Assembly: GCA_017421905.1 (NCBI GenBank) | Contig: JAFOHH010000067.1 | Span: 1-18,990, forward strand | Length of the DNA stretch: 18,990 nt | Source: Clostridia bacterium | Lineage (GTDB): Bacteria > Bacillota > Clostridia > Christensenellales > Borkfalkiaceae | Direction: 5' to 3' | In this document: piece after piece, positions 13,907 through 18,990 of the stretch | How positions within the stretch are numbered: the first letter of the stretch is position 1 | Layout of the letters: each line of letters opens with the position of its first letter | Made by a program: the position numbers and the translations under genes | Notes under the pieces: generated by a model | The model's database searches: none | What the model was told of the DNA's origin: nothing | What the model saw: the letters and a program-made list of their open reading frames with translations, nothing else

Positions 13907-15160
13907 ATGATTAACGTTCCCAAGGGCACGAAAGACGTATTGCCCGAAGACTCCTATAAATGGCACTACGTAGAAAAAGCGGCGCGCGAAACCGCCGCGC
14001 TGTTTAACGCAAGCGAAATCCGCACCCCCACCTTTGAGGCAACCGAGCTGTTTGCCCGCGGCGTAGGCGATACGACGGACGTCGTTACCAAAGAAATGTA
14101 CACCTTTATCGATAAAGGCAACCGCTCTATGACCTTAAAGCCGGAAGGTACGGCAGGTGTAGCGCGCAGCTTTATCGAAAACGGACTTTCGGGTAAGGCA
14201 ATGCCCTTAAAAATGTACTATATTACCCCCGTATTCCGTTACGAACGCCCCCAAGCAGGCCGCCTGCGCGAGCATCATCAGTTTGGCGTAGAATTTTACG
14301 GCTCGGCCTCCTACGTTACCGATGCAGAGGTTATTCTGCTTGCCAAAACGCTGCTTAACAAGGTGGGCGTAAACGCGCTTCTTCTCAAAATAAACTCCAT
14401 CGGCTGTAAGGAATGCCGCCCCAAGTATAACGAGGCGCTTAAGGAATATCTCCGCCCCCACCTTGGCGAAATGTGCCCCACCTGCCGCGAGCGTTTTGAA
14501 AAGAACCCCCTCCGCATTATCGACTGTAAGGAAGAGGGCTGTAAAAAAATCGTAGCAAACGCTCCCTCTATTTTAGACTACCTTTGCGACGATTGTAACG
14601 AGCATTTCACCAGCCTGCAAAGCCTTCTTAGCGGCGCAGGGGTAGAATATATCGTAGACCCCACCATCGTGCGCGGCCTCGATTATTACACCAAAACGGT
14701 ATTTGAATTCGTTTCCACCGCAGGCGGTGCGCAAGGCACGGTTTGCGGCGGCGGCAGATACGATGGGCTCGTTTCCGGCATCGGCGGTCCGCAAACGCCC
14801 TGCGTAGGCTTTGGCATGGGCTTAGAGCGTTTGCTCGGCGTTATGGAAAGCTTGGGCATCGAAATTCCCGCTCCCGCTCCCGTAAAGGTGTATTTTGCCC
14901 CGATGGGCGAACGTGCCAAAGCGTTTGCCTTCAGCACGGCTAACGTCTTAAGAGCAAAGGGTGTATCGGCAGAAACCGACCATATGTCGCGCAGCTTTAA
15001 AGCGCAGTTTAAGTATGCCGATAAAATCGGCGCGCAGTACGTAGTTGCCGTTGGCGATAACGAACTCGATTCGGGCGAAGTAGCGGTAAGAAACATGGCA
15101 GACGGTTCTTCCGTTTCCGTACAAATTTCCGCGCTTACCGATGCGCTTGTCAATTTATAA
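13907..15160 (+). CDS. hisS: Histidyl-tRNA synthetase
   Basis: HisRS is a class II synthetase that charges tRNA-His. The 417-residue product has NVPKGTKDVLPED, LKPEGTAGVAR (77-87), motif 2 YITPVFRYERPQAGRLREHHQFGVE (105 on), the HisA motif RGLDYYTKTVFEF (256-268), GTVCGGGRYDGL and motif 3 GFGMGLERL (301-309), then the anticodon-binding domain to the end. An insertion with eight cysteines (Cys167, 170, 190, 193, 207, 212, 227, 230), typical of Firmicutes HisRS, probably binds metal. GAGGA at 13896-13900 lies six bases before the start. aspS, often next to hisS, is not here; instead the stop overlaps the start of an RseC-like gene as TAATG. Confidence 0.98.
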   Translation: MINVPKGTKDVLPEDSYKWHYVEKAARETAALFNASEIRTPTFEATELFARGVGDTTDVVTKEMYTFIDKGNRSMTLKPEGTAGVARSFIENGLSGKAMPLKMYYITPVFRYERPQAGRLREHHQFGVEFYGSASYVTDAEVILLAKTLLNKVGVNALLLKINSIGCKECRPKYNEALKEYLRPHLGEMCPTCRERFEKNPLRIIDCKEEGCKKIVANAPSILDYLCDDCNEHFTSLQSLLSGAGVEYIVDPTIVRGLDYYTKTVFEFVSTAGGAQGTVCGGGRYDGLVSGIGGPQTPCVGFGMGLERLLGVMESLGIEIPAPAPVKVYFAPMGERAKAFAFSTANVLRAKGVSAETDHMSRSFKAQFKYADKIGAQYVVAVGDNELDSGEVAVRNMADGSSVSVQISALTDALVNL

Positions 15161-15579
15161 TGGACGATATCGGAACGGTAGTTTCCCTCTCGGGAGCAAG
15201 TGCCGTAGTAAAAATAAATAAAAGCAAAAAATGCAACGCCTGTAAAGCCTGCACCTTTTTACCGGGGCAGGATGCGGTAAACGTTCTTGCCGAAAATACG
15301 AAAGGTGCGGCGGTGGGGGATACCGTCCGCGTAAAAGCGGAAAAGCCCCTTGCCGTTAAAGCCTCGCTACTGTGCTACCTTATGCCCCTTGCCTTTGCCC
15401 TCGTCGGTATGGCAATCGGCGTATTTTTCGGCGAACTTGTCACCATTTGCGCCTTTTTTGGCGGACTGTTTCTCGGCTACGTCGTTTTACGCGTATTCGA
15501 GCGCGCCGTGGCGAAAAAAAGAGAATACCGCCCTGCCGTTGCGGAAATACTAAAAAAAGCGGAAGAGGCACAAAATTAG
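15160..15579 (+). CDS. RseC/MucC-like redox-associated membrane protein
   Basis: A 139-residue protein of the RseC/MucC type (SoxR-reducing system protein RseC in some genomes). The N-terminal cytoplasmic part reads IGTVVSLSGASAVVKI and then has three cysteines in CNACKAC (25, 28, 31), the place where family members bind a metal or Fe-S centre; VGDTVRVKAE follows. Two membrane segments lie at about 68-90 and 92-112, with a basic helical tail. The start codon shares one base with the hisS stop and there is no visible ribosome-binding site, so translation probably depends on ribosomes finishing hisS. A thioredoxin gene follows 24 bases on, which fits a redox theme. The exact role in Bacillota is not known. 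Confidence 0.8.
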   Translation: MDDIGTVVSLSGASAVVKINKSKKCNACKACTFLPGQDAVNVLAENTKGAAVGDTVRVKAEKPLAVKASLLCYLMPLAFALVGMAIGVFFGELVTICAFFGGLFLGYVVLRVFERAVAKKREYRPAVAEILKKAEEAQN

Positions 15580-15603
15580 CCTACCTTCCAAAGGAGAACG
15601 ATT

Positions 15604-15912
15604 ATGTTAGAATGGACGGAAAAAGAATATAACGAACAAGCCGCAAGCGGCGTAACGGTTATCGATTTTTGGGCGCCCTGGTGCGCTCCCTGCCGAATGA
15701 TGGCAGCACCCTTTGCCGCCGTTGCCCAGCAGCTATCGGATAAAGCCCGTTTCGTTAAAGTGAATATCGACGAAAACGAAAATTTGGCCGTGCGCTTTGG
15801 CATTGCGGCAATTCCCACCGTTGCAGTCGTTAAAAACGGCGAAGTTAAAGAGATTTCGGTCGGCCTTTTAACCGAGGACGCTTTAACCAATCTCGTTATG
15901 CGCAATTTATAA
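15604..15912 (+). CDS. trxA: Thioredoxin
   Basis: A 102-residue thioredoxin, a cytosolic dithiol reductant. It shows VIDFWAPWCAPCRMMAAPF with the redox pair Cys27 and Cys30, VKVNIDENENLAVRFGI, and the cis-proline in AAIPTVAVVKNG (Pro72). The active site is CAPC rather than the usual CGPC, a change seen in some thioredoxins that may shift the redox potential. There is no signal peptide. AAGGAG at 15591-15596 lies seven bases before the start. No thioredoxin reductase is nearby. It closes the hisS-rseC-trx transcript, since a terminator follows. Confidence 0.93.
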   Translation: MLEWTEKEYNEQAASGVTVIDFWAPWCAPCRMMAAPFAAVAQQLSDKARFVKVNIDENENLAVRFGIAAIPTVAVVKNGEVKEISVGLLTEDALTNLVMRNL

Positions 15913-15958
15913 TTATTTTTAGGGGAAAATACTTATTTTTCCCAAATAACGCACTAAA

Positions 15959-15989
15959 ACCGTTCTCAATAATGAGAACGGTTTTTTTT
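15959..15989 (+). terminator. Intrinsic terminator after the thioredoxin gene
   Basis: ACCGTTCTCA (15959-15968) pairs with TGAGAACGGT (15973-15982) around a four-base loop, followed by eight T. A weaker GGGAAAA/TTTTCCC hairpin lies just upstream. Confidence 0.93.
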
Positions 15990-15998
15990 ACCTTTCTA

Positions 15999-16027
15999 TT
16001 GACAACGTAGCCTCCGTGGGATATAAT
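15999..16027 (+). promoter_or_regulatory. Perfect-consensus sigma-A promoter of the MBL-MBL-trmO operon
   Basis: TTGACA (15999-16004), a 17-base spacer and TATAAT (16022-16027). Both boxes match the consensus exactly, so strong constitutive transcription is expected unless a repressor acts; I see no clear operator. Confidence 0.88.
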
Positions 16028-16068
16028 ATAACAAACTCGTATTAAAGCTTATAAAGGAGATTTCAAAT

Positions 16069-16938
16069 ATGAAAATTCGGTTTTTAGGGACGGGCTCTTG
16101 CGAAAGCGTTCCTGCTATTTTTTGTAATTGTCCCGTGTGCGAGGAGCTTCGCCGCGGCATTGCGGCAGGGGAGGAAAACGCCTTAAACAGCATCCGTTTG
16201 CGCACGCATGCCATGATCGACGACGAGGTGCTAATCGACTTTAATGCCGATACGTATTACGCCGCTTTAAAAAACAATTTAGATCTTTCCAAGCTTGGCG
16301 TCGTGCTCCTTACCCACACGCATGAGGATCATTTTTATCCCCAAGACCTCGCCCTTCGCTGCGAGCCTTACGCTCACAACCTAAAATACCCCGTTCTTAC
16401 CGTATATTGCAACGAAAAAGCGCAAGAACGTTACGATTTTTACGCCAACCTTTCGGGCGAGCATAACGGAAAGGTTGCTTTTCAGCCCGTAAAGCTATTT
16501 GAGGCAATCGAATGGAACGGTTACCGCTTTACCCCCCTTGCCGCCCACCATATGAAAACGGAGCAAGCCCTTTTATGGCTGGTGGAAAAGGGCAATGCGC
16601 GCTATCTTTGCGGCAACGATACGGGCATGTTCCCCGAAGAAACCTTTGCCTTTTTAGAGCAAATGGGAAAAGAGGGCAAGGCTTTATCCCTCATTGCGTT
16701 AGATTGCGCTCTTGGCGACACCCATTACCCCTACGAATGGCATCTTGGCGTAGACGATGCCGCAGCCATCGTAAACCGCTTAAAAGCCGCCGGAACGATT
16801 ACCGATAAAACGCACACCTATATCAACCATATTTCGCACGACTACGGCCATAAAGCTTACGCCGAGTACTGCGAATTTGCCAAAGGCTTCGGCCTTTCCG
16901 TTTCCCGCAACGGGCAACTGATCGAAGTGGAGGAATAA
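16069..16938 (+). CDS. PhnP-like metallo-beta-lactamase-fold hydrolase, copy 1
   Basis: A 289-residue metal-dependent hydrolase most like PhnP, the phosphodiesterase that opens 5-phosphoribosyl 1,2-cyclic phosphate in phosphonate breakdown. The metal ligands line up: LLTHTHEDH (His83, His85, Asp87, His88), His160 or 161, Asp184 in CGNDTG and His254 in YINHISHD. A second zinc site like that of PhnP is suggested by CNCPVC (Cys19, Cys21, Cys24) plus His257, three residues after the active-site His254. No other phosphonate gene is visible, so the substrate is unknown; a cyclic or diester phosphate is a fair inference. AAGGAG at 16054-16059 is nine bases upstream. A close paralogue follows after four bases, and its ribosome-binding site lies in this gene's last codons. 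Confidence 0.85.
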   Translation: MKIRFLGTGSCESVPAIFCNCPVCEELRRGIAAGEENALNSIRLRTHAMIDDEVLIDFNADTYYAALKNNLDLSKLGVVLLTHTHEDHFYPQDLALRCEPYAHNLKYPVLTVYCNEKAQERYDFYANLSGEHNGKVAFQPVKLFEAIEWNGYRFTPLAAHHMKTEQALLWLVEKGNARYLCGNDTGMFPEETFAFLEQMGKEGKALSLIALDCALGDTHYPYEWHLGVDDAAAIVNRLKAAGTITDKTHTYINHISHDYGHKAYAEYCEFAKGFGLSVSRNGQLIEVEE

Positions 16939-16942
16939 GCAT

Positions 16943-17803
16943 ATGAAATACCGCTTTTTAGGAACTGCCGCCGCAGAAGGAATCCCTGCCGTTTTTTGCG
17001 GTTGCCCCGTTTGCGCCGCCGCAAGAGCGGGGGAAAAGGGCTATACCGAAAAGGACGTCCGCACCCGTAGCGGCTCTATGATTAACGACGATTTCCTCGT
17101 CGATTTCTCCTCCGATTCCAACATGCACGCCATAGAAAACAATTTGGCGTTTGGCAAAATAAAATATATGGCAATTACCCACCCCCATTGCGACCACCTC
17201 TATCCGCAAGAATTTGTCAATCGCGACGGGGTAGGCCATGGCAGAAACCTCCTTCGCGAGGAGCTGGATATCGTCTGCTCCGAAAAAACCAAGGACGTCT
17301 TATTGCAAGGCCTCGTTTACCTTGGCGGGAGAAAAACCACGGTAGAAAAGCTGCAATTCCAAACGCCTGCTCCGTACGAAAGCGCAACCGTCGGCCCGTA
17401 CGTTATTACTGCCCTCCCTGCCGAGCATATGAAGGGCGGCGCGTATTTCTATTTAATTACCGACACGCGCGAAAATAAAACGCTACTGCATTGCAACGAT
17501 ACCGCCCTCCCCTTAGAAGAAACGCTCGATTTCCTGCAAAATTCGGGTGTAAAAATCGACTTTGCCGAGCTAGATTGCACCCTGTTCGGCGTTGGGTTCG
17601 ACCACCATTACAGCCATATGGGCTACGTGCATTGCGTGCATTTAAAATCCGAGCTGCTCCGCCGCGGCATTGCTACGCAAAACACGGTTTTTTATATCAA
17701 CCACTTTACCCATAACGATTACCTCCCGTACGAAGAAATGGTAAAAATCGCCGCAAAGGACGGTTTCCTCGTTTCCTACGACGGATTAGTAGTAGAATTT
17801 TAA
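16943..17803 (+). CDS. PhnP-like metallo-beta-lactamase-fold hydrolase, copy 2
   Basis: A 286-residue paralogue of the preceding gene, with the same plan: CGCPVC (Cys19, Cys21, Cys24), AITHPHCDH (His80, His82, Asp84, His85), His162 in AEHMKGG, Asp186 in HCNDTA and the pair His254/His257 in YINHFTHND. All metal ligands are kept, so both copies should be active. Outside the motifs they differ markedly (for instance residues 90-160), which points to an old duplication and different substrates. GGAGGA at 16929-16934 overlaps the end of copy 1. The trmO start is 11 bases past the stop, so the three genes look like one transcript. Confidence 0.85.
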   Translation: MKYRFLGTAAAEGIPAVFCGCPVCAAARAGEKGYTEKDVRTRSGSMINDDFLVDFSSDSNMHAIENNLAFGKIKYMAITHPHCDHLYPQEFVNRDGVGHGRNLLREELDIVCSEKTKDVLLQGLVYLGGRKTTVEKLQFQTPAPYESATVGPYVITALPAEHMKGGAYFYLITDTRENKTLLHCNDTALPLEETLDFLQNSGVKIDFAELDCTLFGVGFDHHYSHMGYVHCVHLKSELLRRGIATQNTVFYINHFTHNDYLPYEEMVKIAAKDGFLVSYDGLVVEF

Positions 17804-17814
17804 GGAGAAGGTTT

Positions 17815-18504
17815 ATGAAGGGCGTAGAAATGCACCCCATTGCCTATATCGAAAGCGATTTTAAGGAAAAATTCGGCATTCCGCGCCAAAGCGGAAGGGT
17901 GCAACAGCTCACCGCTCGCATCGTATTCCTGCCTAAATATCGCAACCCGGACGCCCTGCGAGAAATCGAGGGCTTTTCCCATTTGTGGCTACTGTTCGAT
18001 TTTTCCAAAGCGCATAAAGCGGAGTGGTCTCCCACCGTCCGTCCGCCCCGCCTTGGCGGAAACCGTAAAATAGGGGTGTTCGCCAGCCGTTCGCCCTTCC
18101 GCCCCAACCCCATAGGGCTTTCCTCCGTGCGCCTCGTCGGCGTGGAAAAAACGGAAAGAGAAGGGCTCGTTCTCGTCGTTTCGGGCGCGGATTTATTAGA
18201 CGGAACGCCCATTTTCGATATCAAACCCTACCTGCCGTTTACCGATTGCCATCCCGAGGCAAGCGCAGGTTATGCCGAGCAGGGCTTAACCCACCGCCTA
18301 GCCGTGGTTTTCCCGCCCGAGCTATTGCAAAAAATCCCTGCCCAAAAGCGAGAAGGGCTCATCTCCTGCCTTGCCGAAGACCCCCGCCCCTCCTACCAGG
18401 AGGGAGATACGCGCACTTATAGCATGCGCTTTGCCGCGTTCGACGTGCATTTTACCGTCGCCGGCGATACGCTAACCGTAACGCAAGTAGATTTCATCCC
18501 CTAA
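17815..18504 (+). CDS. trmO: tRNA (N6-threonylcarbamoyladenosine(37)-N6)-methyltransferase TrmO
   Basis: TrmO (TsaA/YaeB family) methylates t6A at position 37 of some tRNAs to m6t6A using S-adenosylmethionine. The 229-residue product has HPIAYIESDFKEKFGIPRQ (7-25), EGFSHLWLLFDFS (52-64), GVFASRSPFRPNPIGLSSV (87-105), DLLDGTPIFDIKPYLP (126-141) and DPRPSY (189-194), all in family order and at normal length. AAGGAG at 17802-17807 overlaps the previous stop and lies seven bases before the ATG. It is the last gene of the operon with the two PhnP-like hydrolases. No terminator is visible before the tRNA promoter. Confidence 0.95.
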   Translation: MKGVEMHPIAYIESDFKEKFGIPRQSGRVQQLTARIVFLPKYRNPDALREIEGFSHLWLLFDFSKAHKAEWSPTVRPPRLGGNRKIGVFASRSPFRPNPIGLSSVRLVGVEKTEREGLVLVVSGADLLDGTPIFDIKPYLPFTDCHPEASAGYAEQGLTHRLAVVFPPELLQKIPAQKREGLISCLAEDPRPSYQEGDTRTYSMRFAAFDVHFTVAGDTLTVTQVDFIP

Positions 18505-18571
18505 AAACCTGTTTTTTCGCCCTTAAACGCGCGGCACTTTACTAAAATTTGCAAAAACGCCCTTTAAAGCA

Positions 18572-18600
18572 TTGACATTTTTCTTGTAAAAAGCTATACT
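18572..18600 (+). promoter_or_regulatory. Sigma-A type promoter of tRNA-Leu
   Basis: TTGACA (18572-18577), 17 bases, TATACT (18595-18600). The tRNA begins 15 bases after the -10 box, so the primary transcript has only a few leader bases. Confidence 0.85.
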
Positions 18601-18615
18601 TTTAGGGCAGTAAAT

Positions 18616-18698
18616 GCGGATGTGGTGAAACTGGCAGACACGCTAGACTTAGGATCTAGTGCTTACGCGTGCAGGTTCAAGTCCTGTCATCCGTACCA
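18616..18698 (+). tRNA. tRNA-Leu (anticodon UAG)
   Basis: The cloverleaf can be drawn by hand: acceptor GCGGATG with CATCCGT (the first pair is G-U), anticodon stem CTAGA/TCTAG around the loop CTTAGGA with TAG at 18650-18652, a short long-type variable arm TGC-TTAC-GCG expected for leucine, T arm GCAGG/CCTGT around TTCAAGT, and discriminator A with encoded CCA. It reads CUN leucine codons. It has its own promoter and terminator. Confidence 0.97.
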
Positions 18699-18700
18699 TC

Positions 18701-18733
18701 CCCCCAAGCCCTCGGCTTGGGGGTTTTCTTTTT
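18701..18733 (+). terminator. Intrinsic terminator of tRNA-Leu
   Basis: CCCCCAAGCC (18701-18710) pairs with GGCTTGGGGG (18714-18723) around a three-base loop, followed by TTTTCTTTTT. Confidence 0.93.
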
Positions 18734-18755
18734 CTCGGCAAATTTTTATTTTGGG

Positions 18756-18784
18756 TTGAATTTTTACAATCCCTATGCTATAAT
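18756..18784 (+). promoter_or_regulatory. Sigma-A type promoter of the zinc-finger protein gene
   Basis: TTGAAT (18756-18761), 17 bases, TATAAT (18779-18784). The leader that follows holds a small hairpin CCGCC-GTTTT-GGCGG (18797-18811) shortly before the start codon. Confidence 0.8.
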
Positions 18785-18830
18785 TTATAAAAATAACCGC
18801 CGTTTTGGCGGAAGAGTGAGGCACGCCCCT

Positions 18831-18990
18831 ATGGCAGACCAAAAGCAATACGTAAGCGACAACGCCGCTTTAATGGCAGAATGGAATTGGGAAAAGAACA
18901 CCCCCTTAGGCTACGACCCTGCCACGCTAACTTTAGGTAGCAATAAAAAAGTTTGGTGGAAGTGCTCCAAAGGGCACGAATGGCAGAGGG
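18831..18990 (+). CDS. Treble-clef zinc-finger protein (N-terminal part, cut by window end)
   Basis: Fifty-three codons are visible. The product reads AALMAEWNWEKNTPLGYDP, then TLGSNKKVWWKCSKGHEWQR, with Cys45 and His49 of a CxxxH half-site. This is the start of the treble-clef zinc-finger repeat (Pfam PF14311, zf-TBP-like DUF4379 family), which usually continues with a CPYC pair and often occurs in several tandem copies, sometimes joined to a nuclease-like C-terminal domain. The function of the family is not established; DNA binding is inferred from the fold. Upstream are a good promoter and a weak ribosome-binding site (GTGAGG near 18815-18820). It lies right behind a tRNA gene, a common insertion place for accessory DNA. 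What follows the first repeat cannot be seen. Confidence 0.8.
   Translation, partial: MADQKQYVSDNAALMAEWNWEKNTPLGYDPATLTLGSNKKVWWKCSKGHEWQR

Noticed and set aside
1..18990. CRISPR array, insertion sequence, prophage genes or rRNA
   Set aside because: No regularly spaced repeats of CRISPR length, no transposase or integrase motifs, no phage genes and no rRNA sequence were seen.

Overview
The window reads as a housekeeping chromosomal segment of a low-to-medium GC Gram-positive bacterium (Bacillota, most likely an uncultured Clostridia-type lineage). The evidence is a gene order close to the Bacillus/Clostridium ylqF(rbgA)-rnhB ... dprA-topA-trmFO-hslVU block, strong AAGGAG ribosome-binding sites before most genes, sigma-A type promoters, a folate-dependent TrmFO, and a cysteine-rich HisRS insertion of the Firmicutes type. 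Coding DNA is about half GC and the intergenic stretches are AT-rich.

Left edge (1-2100): bases 1 to about 320 are an AT-rich, minus-strand fragment of a LarC-like nickel-pincer cofactor gene. It abuts, without any gap, an rbgA gene that has lost its first 64 or so codons. This looks like an assembly chimera or a true rearrangement breakpoint. rnhB and yraN follow, overlapping each other.

Middle-left (2100-5514): a bidirectional terminator with a duplicated arm, a minus-strand methylglyoxal synthase gene (mgsA) with its own promoter, rplS with its terminator, a gene-free 313-base stretch holding a foldable element and a promoter, and a GT39/PMT-family membrane glycosyltransferase that carries an extra, probably beta-sandwich, extracytoplasmic domain.

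Centre (5528-13771): comM-dprA-topA-trmFO-hslV-hslU, all on the plus strand and mostly tightly packed: DNA uptake/recombination, supercoiling control, tRNA U54 methylation and a two-component ATP-dependent protease. The xerC gene (normally between trmFO and hslV) and codY (normally after hslU) are absent here.

Right part (13772-18504): a short array of small hairpins leads into hisS, which is translationally coupled to an RseC-like redox membrane protein and followed by a thioredoxin. After a clear terminator, a perfect-consensus promoter (TTGACA-17-TATAAT) drives two tandem PhnP-like metallo-beta-lactamase-fold phosphodiesterase paralogues and a trmO tRNA methyltransferase.

Right edge (18505-18990): tRNA-Leu(UAG) with promoter and terminator, then the first 53 codons of a treble-clef zinc-finger protein under its own promoter, cut by the window end.

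Most of the window is ordinary core genome. The best candidates for something new are the PhnP-like pair coupled to trmO, the zinc-finger gene beside the tRNA, the hairpin array before hisS, and the chimeric left edge.
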